Source of the DNA: Microcoleus sp. EPA2
GTDB taxonomy: Bacteria; Cyanobacteriota; Cyanobacteriia; Cyanobacteriales; Microcoleaceae
NCBI GenBank assembly: GCA_020882975.1
Contig: JAHRFD010000012.1
Location: forward strand, 1 to 64,000
DNA length: 64,000 bases
Direction of reading: 5' to 3'
Shown here: in pieces, positions 35,401-44,030 of the stretch
How positions within the stretch are numbered: position 1 is the stretch's first letter
How the letters are laid out: each line of letters begins with the position of its first letter
The notes under the pieces: model-generated
The model's input: the letters and a program-made list of their open reading frames with translations, nothing else
Databases searched by the model: none
What the model was told of the DNA's origin: nothing
Position numbers and translations under genes: made by a program

Positions 35401-35679
35401 AGAATGGGAGTCAAATTTGATATCAGCAAAGGAGAGATTGACCCCACAGAAATTGTGCGATCGATCGTTACTTTATCGCACAATTTAGGCATGGACGTAG
35501 TAGCCGAGGGAGTCGAAGAAGCCACACAGCTTGACCTGCTCAAAGGGTTAAAATGCGAGTACGCCCAGGGATACTTTTTCTCAAAACCTCTAGACTCTCA
35601 AACAGCAGCAACCCTCATCCGACAGCAACAAGAAAAGCAAAATTTGCTCGCATTAAGCGAACTCGTAAACGGCAATTAA
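32458..35679 (+). CDS. REC-GAF-PAS-PAS-GGDEF-EAL signalling protein
   Basis: A 1073-residue cyclic-di-GMP protein. It has a receiver domain at 1-120 (phospho-acceptor Asp55 in LSDYRLPGF), a GAF domain (about 140-295), two PAS domains (about 315-435 and 440-560), a GGDEF domain with an intact RLGGDEFAILLED (about 655) and an EAL domain with FEALVRW, DDFGTGYSSL and VVAEGVEE. Both catalytic signatures are intact, so it could make or break c-di-GMP. Between GGDEF and EAL there is an extra segment of about 45 residues (about 766-811) of low-complexity, Pro/Ser/Glu-rich sequence whose DNA (34753-34887) looks like intergenic repeat. It is probably the output of the kinase upstream (gap 186 bases, same strand). 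Confidence 0.92.
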   Translation: MLNLLIVEDMAEDIELVVIALETGGIKFTFDTAQTAKKCRELLENGKKYDAVLSDYRLPGFNGLDLLKMMQELDRNIPFILVTGSLGEEAAVECIKSGMTDYLLKSRLFRLPTILERSLQEYQMRAQRQEAIAKIQRQAQKEAIVNRIVQAMRETLVLDEVLQTTADQLHEAFETSGCGILQPDADGGIIVRYMSKSAHKQQILGLNCDFAEHYRSSLAAGETLALDDLSNLGPSLQASAEIVGFQAVTIAPLLYQQSFLGGICLYQCDRTRSWSAEEVSLVKAIADQCAIAIHQAELYQQAQTELAERKRAEAAVLGIQQQLAAMAANIPGSVYRIIIHPDGRISLPYISPGVREVTGIELSEVMARPEILMEIIHPEDKNSFDQSVAASSASLEPCDRQYRIILKTGEVKWVQDNARFSKNENGDIIIDGVALDISGRKKAEEALRQSEQRFRSLIENATDITIILDGEGTFRYVSPSVKRILGYLPQKTIGRSVFDTVHPEDGALITETLNKVIQNPKTSHSPLEYRVRHRNGSWCFLEAVATNLLHDGAVQGIVVNCHDITKRKLAEEQLLHDAFHDGLTGLPNRALFIDRLEHDLRLAQRRKEYLFAVLFLDLDRFKVVNDSLGHAIGDQLLIASARRLETCLRVGDTVARLGGDEFAILLEDIDGINEANNIAHRLQQRISAPLVLDGHEVFITASIGIALSSVEYIESTNLLRDADTAMYRAKGLGRARHEVFNSSMHAHALRLLQLENDLRRAAESIRDRPREEDEGQQQLGEYRTSEDSTQSLLCLKCPKPSLPPLSPAPQFIIHYQPIVSIATNTISCFEALVRWQHPERGLVSPAEFIPVAEETGLIVPLGRWVLRTACQQIRQWQQLFPSNPPLSVSVNLSVKQFSQPDLIEYIDQVLEESDLEGSSLKLEITESVLIENSESVTAMLVELRARNIHLCIDDFGTGYSSLSYLHRFPTNTLKIDRSFVSRMGVKFDISKGEIDPTEIVRSIVTLSHNLGMDVVAEGVEEATQLDLLKGLKCEYAQGYFFSKPLDSQTAATLIRQQQEKQNLLALSELVNGN

Positions 35680-35702
35680 AAAAAACACGGCACTTTATGG
35701 CT

Positions 35703-35723
35703 CCCATTTACCAAATAAATGGG
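35703..35723 (+). terminator. Hairpin after the GGDEF-EAL gene
   Basis: CCCATTTA/TAAATGGG, 8-bp stem with a 5-base loop, 24 bases after the stop codon. No T tract, so termination is uncertain. Confidence 0.35.
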
Positions 35724-35805
35724 TCTGAAGCCCCATAAAATCTTAAGATATTGTAAAACAGTTCCTAACTCGTGTCAGTTTATTAACTGCTGGATCAAAA
35801 TAATT

Positions 35806-37395
35806 ATGACTACTGGCTACCTCGCCCTCGTGCTTCACGCCCACCTACCCTTTGTCCGCCATCCCGAAAGCGACTATGTTTTAGAAGAAGAATGGCTGTT
35901 TGAGGCGATCGCCGAAACCTACATTCCGCTACTACAAGTTTTTGAAGGACTAAAGCGGGACGGCATCGACTTTAAAATTACCATGAGCATGACACCGCCC
36001 TTGATTGCCATGCTACGGGACCCCCTGCTACAAGACCGATTCGACGAGCACCTGGCAAAACTCGAAGAATTAATCGAACTGGAAAGGTCACACAATAGCG
36101 GCAACGGTCATCTCCGCTACTTAGCCGAACACTACGCCACCCATTTCTCTCAAGTCCGCAACTTCTGGGAAAGGTACGATCGAGATTTAGTCACAGCCTT
36201 CAAACAACACCAAGACACCAACAACCTCGAAATCATCACCTGCGGAGCCACCCACGGCTATTTACCGCTGATGAAAATGTACCCAGAAGCAGTTTGGGCA
36301 CAAATTCAAGTAGCCTGCGACAACTACGAACAAAACTTCGGCCGTCGTCCCAACGGCATTTGGCTACCCGAATGCGCCTACTACGAAGGCTTAGAGCGAA
36401 TGTTAGCCGACGCGGGTCTACGATACTTCCTCACAGACGGCCACGGCATCCTCTACGCCCGCCCGCGCCCCCGCTACGGTAGCTACGCCCCCATTTTCAC
36501 CGAAAGCGGAGTAGCAGCATTCGGTAGAGATCACGAATCTTCCCAGCAAGTTTGGTCTTCGGAAGTCGGCTATCCAGGTGCAGCAGAATACCGAGAATTC
36601 TACAAAGATTTGGGCTGGGAAGCAGATTACGAGTACATAAAGCCCTACATCATGCCCAACGGCCAGCGGAAAAATACCGGGATTAAGTATCATAAAATCA
36701 CCGGTCGCGGACTAAGTTTAGGCGACAAACAGTTATACGATCCATACTGGGCGAGAGAAAAAGCCGCCGAACACGCCAGCAACTTTGCCTTCAACCGCGA
36801 ACGCCAAGTCGAACACCTCAACGGCATTATGCAGCGCCCACCGATTATAGTTTCCCCCTACGACGCAGAACTTTTCGGTCACTGGTGGTACGAAGGGCCT
36901 TGGTTCTTAGACTACCTGTTCCGCAAGAGTTGGTACGACCAAAATACCTACGAGATGACCCATTTGGCAGATTATTTGCGCGCCAATCCGACTCAGCAAG
37001 TTTGTCGCCCCTCCCAGTCTAGTTGGGGATATCGCGGTTTCCATGAGTATTGGTTGAACGATACGAATGCTTGGATTTACCCCCATTTGCACAAGGCTGC
37101 GGAACGGATGATTGAGTTGGGAAGTATGGAACCGGAAGATGAGTTGCAATGTCGTGCTTTGAATCAGGCGGCGCGGGAAGTGTTGTTAGCTCAATCTTCT
37201 GACTGGGCGTTTATCATGCGTACAGGGACAATGGTCCCCTATGCAGTGCGACGGACTCGATCGCACTTAATGCGCTTTCACAAACTCTATGATGAAGTAA
37301 AACAAAGGAAAGTAGATTCTGGTTGGTTGGAGAAAGTTGAGGAGATTGACAATATTTTCCCTGAAATCAACTATCGCGTTTATCGATCGCTTTAA
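35806..37395 (+). CDS. Glycoside hydrolase family 57 protein, probable 1,4-alpha-glucan branching enzyme
   Basis: A 529-residue protein starting MTTGYLALVLHAHLPFVRHPE. GH57 landmarks are HAHLPF at the N-terminus, GIWLPECAYYEG (the catalytic nucleophile Glu in WLPECAY), and YDAELFGHWWYEGP carrying the catalytic Asp. The C-terminal DUF1957 domain has LNDTNAWIYPHLHKAAERM and SSDWAFIMRTGTM, as in the Thermus TT1467 branching enzyme. It forms alpha-1,6 branches in glycogen. The ATG at 35806 is the first Met before the conserved block; the longer frame back to 35719 is not protein-like. It sits between signalling genes and is not obviously regulated with them. Confidence 0.9.
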   Translation: MTTGYLALVLHAHLPFVRHPESDYVLEEEWLFEAIAETYIPLLQVFEGLKRDGIDFKITMSMTPPLIAMLRDPLLQDRFDEHLAKLEELIELERSHNSGNGHLRYLAEHYATHFSQVRNFWERYDRDLVTAFKQHQDTNNLEIITCGATHGYLPLMKMYPEAVWAQIQVACDNYEQNFGRRPNGIWLPECAYYEGLERMLADAGLRYFLTDGHGILYARPRPRYGSYAPIFTESGVAAFGRDHESSQQVWSSEVGYPGAAEYREFYKDLGWEADYEYIKPYIMPNGQRKNTGIKYHKITGRGLSLGDKQLYDPYWAREKAAEHASNFAFNRERQVEHLNGIMQRPPIIVSPYDAELFGHWWYEGPWFLDYLFRKSWYDQNTYEMTHLADYLRANPTQQVCRPSQSSWGYRGFHEYWLNDTNAWIYPHLHKAAERMIELGSMEPEDELQCRALNQAAREVLLAQSSDWAFIMRTGTMVPYAVRRTRSHLMRFHKLYDEVKQRKVDSGWLEKVEEIDNIFPEINYRVYRSL

Positions 37396-37476
37396 ACAGT
37401 TATATTACTCGTCCCCAGGCCCAGAGACCCTGGGGGCAATTCTCTCCATCCAGCCATCCATTCAATTTTCCTCCCC

Positions 37477-37509
37477 TCATGTCCCCCCCTTAATCAGAGG
37501 GGGACATGA
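37477..37509. terminator. Strong hairpin after the branching enzyme
   Basis: TCATGTCCCCC (37477-37487) and GGGGGACATGA (37499-37509) pair over 11 bp. No T tract, but the position fits the end of the GH57 transcript; it belongs to the same CCCCTTAATCAG-type palindrome family as the repeats inside the next gene. Confidence 0.4.
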
Positions 37510-37647
37510 CAGTTTATGGGTTGCCTTTCTACGCGATATTACTTAGATATTCATGCTTATTTAAGACCAAGCTATATACTTAATGACAATCCTAAAGACT
37601 CCATACTATAATCTAGTAACCTATCCCCACATCTAAATGATTAAAAT

Positions 37648-40600
37648 ATGATTTTCCTAACAGGCTATCAAATAACTGAAAAAGTTTATACGGGAGTCAA
37701 TACGGTTATTTATCGGGGAATCTGGGAAAAACATAACTTGCCTGTCATTGTCAAAATACCGATCGCAGAGTATCCCACTCTCGAAGAAATTACTCGGTTG
37801 AGACACGAATATAAAATTAGAAAACCCCTAGAAAACATCGCGGGAATCATCAATTGTTATCGAACCGAAAATCATCAAAATGCTATTGCACTAATATTAG
37901 AAGACTGCGGGGGTATTGGTTTATCTGATTTTCTGAGAAATACAAAACTGACTTTAAAGCTTTTTTTAGAAATAGGTATCCAGCTAGCTCAAGGGTTAGA
38001 CAGTATTCATAAAAATGAAATAATTCACAAAGATATAAAACCTCAAAATATCATCATAAATCCCAGCAATAATTGCGTCAAAATAACTGACTTTAGCATC
38101 GCTTCCCGCTTGATTAGAGAAAACGCAACTGCCAGCTATGCTAACTTGCTCGAAGGCACGTTAGCTTATATGTCGCCCGAACAAACTGGTAGAATGAATC
38201 GGGCGATCGACTATCGCAGCGATTTCTATTCGTTAGGTGTCACTTTTTATCAGATGCTGACTGGTGAATTACCATTTAGTGCGATCGACCCTTTAGAATT
38301 AGTTCACTGTCACATCGCCCGCACCGCGCCCTCTCCACAGAGTTTAAATCCCGAAATACCCGAAGCAATTTCTGGAATTGTGATGAAACTGTTGGCGAAA
38401 ACAGCGGAAAATCGTTATCAAACTGCTGAAGGTTTAAAGTTTGATTTAGAAACTTGTCTGGCGAAGCTGCAAGCACCCAGTGGTACTATATCTGATTTTA
38501 TTCCCGGAAATGCCGATCGGGCCAGTCAATTGCTCATACCCCAAAAACTCTACGGTAGAGAAACCGAAGTAGCTACTTTACTCAGCGCTTTTGAGAGAGT
38601 TAGCGGTGGAAACCCCCCCCAACCCCCCCTTATTAAGGGGGGGCTTTCGGAGTCGCCTCCCCTTATTAAGGGGGGGCTTTCGGAGTCGCCTTCCCTTATT
38701 AACGGGGGGGTTTCGGAGTCGCCCCTTAATCAAGTAGGGCTTTCGGAGTCGCCTTCCCTTATTAAGGGGGGGCTTTCGGAGTCGCCCCTTAATCAAGTAG
38801 GGGTTTCGGAGTCGCCCCTTAATCAAGTAGGGCTTTCGGAGTCGCCACTTAATCAAGGGGGGCTTTCTTCCTTAGCAAGCGGGGCTGGGGGGGTAGAATT
38901 GATCCTGGTTTCCGGTTATTCGGGGATTGGCAAAACTGCGATCGTCAATGAAGTGCAGAAACCCATTGTACGGCAGCGCGGCTATTTTATTTCGGGGAAG
39001 TTCGACCAATTTAAACGCAATATTCCCTACGCTTCTTTAATTCAAGCATTCCAGTCATTAATTCAGCAGTTACTAACAGAAAGTGATGCCTCCATCCAAA
39101 CTTGGCAACAGAAACTCCTAGCAGCTTTGGGAGCTAACGGCAAAGTTGTGGCAGACGTGATTCCCGAAATTGAATTAATTCTAGGCAAACAGCCGGAAGT
39201 AGCGCAATTGGGACCAACAGAATCACAAAACAGATTTAATCGAGTATTTAAACAATTCATCAGCGTGTTTACCGCCAAGGAACACCCTCTGGTGATTTTT
39301 TTAGACGATTTACAGTGGGCTGATTCCGCATCGCTGAAATTAATCGAACTGCTAGTGACAGACTCAGAAACCAAATATTTACTAATAATAGGAGCCTATC
39401 GAGACAACGAAGTCAGTCCCAGCCATCCGCTGATGGTCACCATTGAAAACATCACCACAACCCAAGCAGCCACCAAACAAATCGTCAGCAACATCATTCT
39501 CGAACCATTAAATTTACGTCATGTCAAAGAATTAATAACTGATACTTTGAAATGTCAATTTTCCCAAAAAATCGAGCTGCTGGCAGAGCTACTTTTCAAC
39601 AAAACTCAAGGAAATCCTTTCTTTTTCACTCAATTACTCCGAACTCTGTATCAAGAAAATTTGTTAGTTTACGACTTTCAATCGGGCGCGTGGCAGTGGG
39701 ATATCGAACAAATCCAAGCGATTGGAATTACTGACTGCAATGTGGTGGAGTTAGTTGCTCGAAATATTAGAAAATTGCCGGCGGTGGCCCAGTTAGCATT
39801 AAAATTAGCAGCTTGTATTGGCAACCAGTTTAATTTACAAGTGCTGGCAATTGTTAGCGAAAAATCTCAGACAGAAACAGCCTTAGACCTCTGGGATGCG
39901 CTTCAGGCAGGTTTGATTTTGCCCCTGAGCAACGATTACAAAATTCCGCTGGTTTTTGAAGGAGCAGAAACCGGGCCGACAGGGCTGCAAGATGTGAAGG
40001 TTGACTATAAGTTTTTGCATGACAGAGTGCAGCAAGCAGCTTATTCTTTAATCCCCCAAGAGCAGAAACAAGAAACTCACTTAAAAATAGGTAAATTGCT
40101 GCTGCAAAATACTCCTGCTGATGCCAGAAAAGACAATATTTTTGCTCTGGTAAATCAACTGAATTTCGGTATCGATGGAAGCACAGGAGGATTGCCCCTA
40201 CTGAATTCTGAACCAGAAAAAATTGAGTTAGCAGAACTCAATCTGATGGCAGGTCAAAAAGCGAAGGAAGCAGCAGCTTTTGAGGCTGCTCTCAGGTATT
40301 TTAATCGGGGAATTGAACTCCTAAATTTTCTCTATCGCACTGGTGGGGAGTCAAGTCAAGTTCAGTCAAGTTGGCAGAATCATTATGACTTGACTCTGGC
40401 TCTTTATACAGAGGCAATGGAAGCCGAATATCTGAATACCAATTTACAGCAAGCTGAAACTATGGGTGAGTTAATCTTGCAGCAAGCTACTACTCAGTTA
40501 GATGCGGTAAAGGTATACGAGATTAAAATCCAAATGTATATAAACACCTTGCAGATGCTGAGAGCTTTGGATACGGGATTGCAAGCTTTGGCAACTCTGG

Positions 40601-43600
40601 GTTTTTCCCGCTCAACTATCCAGAATTTGGCTGGGAATGAGGTGATACTTCCTGAGTTTGAAGATTTAGACAATTTACCAAAAATGACCGAGCCTGAGCT
40701 GATAGCAGTCATCAAATTACTGCAATCTATTACTATTCCGGCTTTAGGTGTAGAACCAGAGATTGGTGTCCAAATTGTTTTTGTTCAAGTTAATCTTTGC
40801 ATTCAACGAGGTTATTCAGCAATAGCTGCTTTATCCTATGTTTGGTACGGGACTATACTGTGTGCGTTGGGAGAAATTGAAAAAGGATATCACGCAGGCA
40901 AGTTGGCTGTGAAATTGTTAGATATATTTAATGGCAAGCCACTTATCTGTTCCGTTTACAATATGTTTAACTCTTTTATTAGACCGTGGAAAGAACACGC
41001 CAAAGAAAGTTTGGCTCCGTTGCAAGATGCGTTGCAGAATGGACTTGAGTTTGGCTGTTTAGACTATGTTGGTTATTGTCTTAGTAACTATTCCATCTAT
41101 CTCTTTTTGAGTGGAGGGGAACTAGAATCGTTATTTAACAAGCAATTATCATATGTAAAGTTGAGCGAAGAAATAGGGAATCCATATATTGCGCTGGAAA
41201 TAAATGTAGAAAGGCAACTAAATTTAAATTTGCAAGGTTTAGCAACTGATAAGTATCGGCTAATTGGAGAAGCAATTGATGAAGTTAGTTTGCTGTCAAA
41301 GTTGGAAGTTGCTAATAATGGTTGGACACTTTTTCATTTGTATATAGCTAAAGCAATTCTGCTTTATTTATTGAAAGATAGTGTTGGATCTGTTGCTAAC
41401 ATTTTGCAAGCATTAAAATACATTCAATCTATATTGGGGATTATGTATGTTGCTGTACACAATTTTTACTATTCGCTGGCTTTATTAGCTGTATATCCAA
41501 CTGCTGATACTCAAGCAGAATATTTGCAGCAAGTGGAAGCCAATCAGGAAAAAATGCAGGATTGGGCTTTTCATGCACCGATGAATTTTCTGCATAAATA
41601 CGAGTTGGTGGAAGCGGAAAAGGCGCGGGTGTTGGGGGACAATGATCGGGCGATAAATTATTACGATCGCGCAATCCAGCATTCCGGCGAACAGGGGTAC
41701 ATTCAGGAAGAAGCTTTAGCTAATGAATTAGCCGCCGAGTTTTATCTGTCTCTGGGAAGGGAGAAAGTTGCGAAAACCTATATGACGGATGCTTATTACT
41801 GCTACATCCGCTGGGGCGCGAATGGGAAAGTTGCTGATTTGGAGGAACGATATCCGCAGTTAATTGTGCGGATGCCGGAAATTGACACTTCTTTGCTCAC
41901 CAATTATCCCACTTTTACTGTGACTTCTTCCACCGCCACCAGCGGTCACAATTTTCTAGATTTCGCTACAGTAATTAAAGCATCTCTTGCTATTTCCGGG
42001 GAAATTGTTTTAGATTCTTTGCTGGAAAAAATGATGAGAATTTTGCTGGAAAATGCTGGTGCCCAAACTGGTTGTATCATCGCGTCACAATCCGGTGAGT
42101 TTGTCGTAGAAGCTGCGGGAGAAGTTGACGGCGAAGTCTCGATTCGCCAAGATGCGGGATTGCTGTATGCTTATCCGCGATCGGTGATTAATTATGTCGA
42201 TCGCACTCAGCAAGATGTTGTGCTAAATGATGCCCGCAGCGAGGCAATTTTCAACAACGACCCCTACATCGTTGAACGCCAGCCAAAATCGCTGTTATGC
42301 GCGCCGATCGTCTATCAGGGCAAATTAACCGCTATCCTGTATTTGGAAAATAACTTGACAAGCGACGCTTTTACAGCCGAACGTTTGGAAGTTTTGAAAC
42401 TGCTTTCTTCCCAAGCTGCGATCGCCCTGGAAAATGCCCGTCTCTACGCTAACCTAGAAACGGCTAACCAACAATTAGTAGAATCTAACTTGACTCTGGA
42501 AGCAAAAGTTCAACAACGCACCCAGGAATTATCAGAAAAAAATGTGCTGCTGTCTCAAGAAATTCAAGAAAGGCAAAAAGCCGAAGCAGCAGCCAAAGCA
42601 GCCAGTCTTGCTAAAAGCGACTTTTTGGCTAATATGAGCCACGAATTGAGAACGCCACTAAACGGTATTTTAGGTTACGCTCAAATCTTCCAACGAGACA
42701 AACATTTGACCAAACAACAACAAGATGGAATTCGGATTATTCACCGCTGTGGCGAACATTTGCTGGCTTTAATTGAGGATGTTTTAGATATTTCTAAAAT
42801 TGAAGCGCGGAAGATGGAATTAAAACCGACAGAGTTTAATTTGAGCGAATTTATTCAAGGCATAACTGCGATTTGTCGTATCCGGGCTAGCCAAAAAAAC
42901 ATAGCTTTTAACTGCGAATATTTATCAGCGATTCCCAGGGCGATCGCCACTGATGAAAAGAAGTTGCGACAAATTTTGATTAATTTGATCGGCAATGCAG
43001 TTAAGTTTACTGAAGTTGGCGGTGTTACTTTTAAAATTTCAGCAAGTGAAAGGACAGAAGTCCTCACCACAAACCTGACAAATGTTAAAATTCGCTTTCA
43101 AATCGAAGATACTGGTATTGGGATAGCCACTAATGAATTGTCAAAGATATTTTCGCCGTTTGAACAGGTGGGAAATACTCCGCGCCATACGGAAGGAACC
43201 GGATTAGGATTAGCTATTAGCCACAAATTAGTGGAAATAATGGGTGGTGAATTGAAGGTAGAAAGCACTTTGGGAAAAGGTAGTATTTTCTGGTTTGAGT
43301 TGGAGTTACCGGAAGTTGATTGTGACACAGATAACAAGTATTTGCCACAAATAATCACGGGTTTTAAGGGCGCTATTCAAAAAATTTTGGTGGCCGATGA
43401 CAAGTGGGAGAATCGCTCAGTTTTAGTGAATTTGCTCGAACCTTTGGGTTTTGAAACTATTGAGGCAATCGACGGGCAAGATTGTTTGAATAAAGCTCAG
43501 GAATTTCAGCCGGATTGCATTTTAATTGATTTGGTGATGCCGGTGATGGACGGATTTGAAGCGGTGCGACAAATTCGCAAGTTGCCCCAGTTGCAAGATG

Positions 43601-44019
43601 CGATCGCGATCGGCACTTCTGCTAGTGTTTATGAAGCTGAGAAACAGGAAAGTTTGGCAGCCGGATGTAATGCTTTTCTTTCCAAGCCGATTCGAGTCGA
43701 AGAACTTTTAGATTGCCTGCAAGTTCATTTAGGTTTAGAATGGATCTATGAGCAATCAGAAAATCGGCTCGCTGACTCTGAAGTCTCCCAAGGATCGTCG
43801 AAAATTCTATCTCAAGAAATGATTGCTCCTGGGCCAGGAGAAATAAATATACTATTTGATTTAGCGATGATGGGAGACTTGGCAGGTATTCAAACACAAG
43901 CAGAAAAACTGGGCAAACTTGATGTTAAATATCTGCCTTTTGCTAACCATCTAACTCAATTGGCTAAGAAATTTGAAGAAGAAAAAATTTTAGAGTGGGT
44001 GCAAAAATACAGGAGTTAG
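37648..44019 (+). CDS. Giant hybrid kinase: Ser/Thr kinase - AAA/STAND - GAF - histidine kinase - REC
   Basis: A 2123-residue signalling protein. A Hanks-type kinase domain (about 8-290) has the catalytic loop IIHKDIKPQN and KITDFSIAS, with DFS instead of DFG, the usual variant in this group. Next is a repeat-built linker (about 322-412), an AAA/STAND ATPase with Walker A GYSGIGKTA (about 421) and Walker B VIFLDDLQWAD, a long helical TPR-like middle region, a GAF domain (about 1440-1600), HisKA with MSHELRTPLNGILGYA (about 1665), HATPase_c (GTGLGLAISH) and a receiver domain with ADDKWENRSVL and phospho-Asp in LIDLVMPVMDG (about 1960). The linker insertion is coded by eight palindromic repeats. 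The downstream REC-kinase gene starts 12 bases after the stop, so the two form an operon. Confidence 0.92.
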   Translation: MIFLTGYQITEKVYTGVNTVIYRGIWEKHNLPVIVKIPIAEYPTLEEITRLRHEYKIRKPLENIAGIINCYRTENHQNAIALILEDCGGIGLSDFLRNTKLTLKLFLEIGIQLAQGLDSIHKNEIIHKDIKPQNIIINPSNNCVKITDFSIASRLIRENATASYANLLEGTLAYMSPEQTGRMNRAIDYRSDFYSLGVTFYQMLTGELPFSAIDPLELVHCHIARTAPSPQSLNPEIPEAISGIVMKLLAKTAENRYQTAEGLKFDLETCLAKLQAPSGTISDFIPGNADRASQLLIPQKLYGRETEVATLLSAFERVSGGNPPQPPLIKGGLSESPPLIKGGLSESPSLINGGVSESPLNQVGLSESPSLIKGGLSESPLNQVGVSESPLNQVGLSESPLNQGGLSSLASGAGGVELILVSGYSGIGKTAIVNEVQKPIVRQRGYFISGKFDQFKRNIPYASLIQAFQSLIQQLLTESDASIQTWQQKLLAALGANGKVVADVIPEIELILGKQPEVAQLGPTESQNRFNRVFKQFISVFTAKEHPLVIFLDDLQWADSASLKLIELLVTDSETKYLLIIGAYRDNEVSPSHPLMVTIENITTTQAATKQIVSNIILEPLNLRHVKELITDTLKCQFSQKIELLAELLFNKTQGNPFFFTQLLRTLYQENLLVYDFQSGAWQWDIEQIQAIGITDCNVVELVARNIRKLPAVAQLALKLAACIGNQFNLQVLAIVSEKSQTETALDLWDALQAGLILPLSNDYKIPLVFEGAETGPTGLQDVKVDYKFLHDRVQQAAYSLIPQEQKQETHLKIGKLLLQNTPADARKDNIFALVNQLNFGIDGSTGGLPLLNSEPEKIELAELNLMAGQKAKEAAAFEAALRYFNRGIELLNFLYRTGGESSQVQSSWQNHYDLTLALYTEAMEAEYLNTNLQQAETMGELILQQATTQLDAVKVYEIKIQMYINTLQMLRALDTGLQALATLGFSRSTIQNLAGNEVILPEFEDLDNLPKMTEPELIAVIKLLQSITIPALGVEPEIGVQIVFVQVNLCIQRGYSAIAALSYVWYGTILCALGEIEKGYHAGKLAVKLLDIFNGKPLICSVYNMFNSFIRPWKEHAKESLAPLQDALQNGLEFGCLDYVGYCLSNYSIYLFLSGGELESLFNKQLSYVKLSEEIGNPYIALEINVERQLNLNLQGLATDKYRLIGEAIDEVSLLSKLEVANNGWTLFHLYIAKAILLYLLKDSVGSVANILQALKYIQSILGIMYVAVHNFYYSLALLAVYPTADTQAEYLQQVEANQEKMQDWAFHAPMNFLHKYELVEAEKARVLGDNDRAINYYDRAIQHSGEQGYIQEEALANELAAEFYLSLGREKVAKTYMTDAYYCYIRWGANGKVADLEERYPQLIVRMPEIDTSLLTNYPTFTVTSSTATSGHNFLDFATVIKASLAISGEIVLDSLLEKMMRILLENAGAQTGCIIASQSGEFVVEAAGEVDGEVSIRQDAGLLYAYPRSVINYVDRTQQDVVLNDARSEAIFNNDPYIVERQPKSLLCAPIVYQGKLTAILYLENNLTSDAFTAERLEVLKLLSSQAAIALENARLYANLETANQQLVESNLTLEAKVQQRTQELSEKNVLLSQEIQERQKAEAAAKAASLAKSDFLANMSHELRTPLNGILGYAQIFQRDKHLTKQQQDGIRIIHRCGEHLLALIEDVLDISKIEARKMELKPTEFNLSEFIQGITAICRIRASQKNIAFNCEYLSAIPRAIATDEKKLRQILINLIGNAVKFTEVGGVTFKISASERTEVLTTNLTNVKIRFQIEDTGIGIATNELSKIFSPFEQVGNTPRHTEGTGLGLAISHKLVEIMGGELKVESTLGKGSIFWFELELPEVDCDTDNKYLPQIITGFKGAIQKILVADDKWENRSVLVNLLEPLGFETIEAIDGQDCLNKAQEFQPDCILIDLVMPVMDGFEAVRQIRKLPQLQDAIAIGTSASVYEAEKQESLAAGCNAFLSKPIRVEELLDCLQVHLGLEWIYEQSENRLADSEVSQGSSKILSQEMIAPGPGEINILFDLAMMGDLAGIQTQAEKLGKLDVKYLPFANHLTQLAKKFEEEKILEWVQKYRS
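38617..38875 (+). repeat. Eight in-frame copies of the CCCCTTATTAAGGGG palindrome inside the hybrid kinase
   Basis: Eight units alternate two lengths, 33 bp (protein PPLIKGGLSES) and 30 bp (PLNQVGLSES), each closed by TTTCGGAGTCGC. The palindrome core is the same family found between genes at about 6886-6904 and 37477-37509. All unit lengths are multiples of three, so the long frame stays open through the whole block. Confidence 0.85.
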
Positions 44020-44030
44020 TGAAAAAAAAT

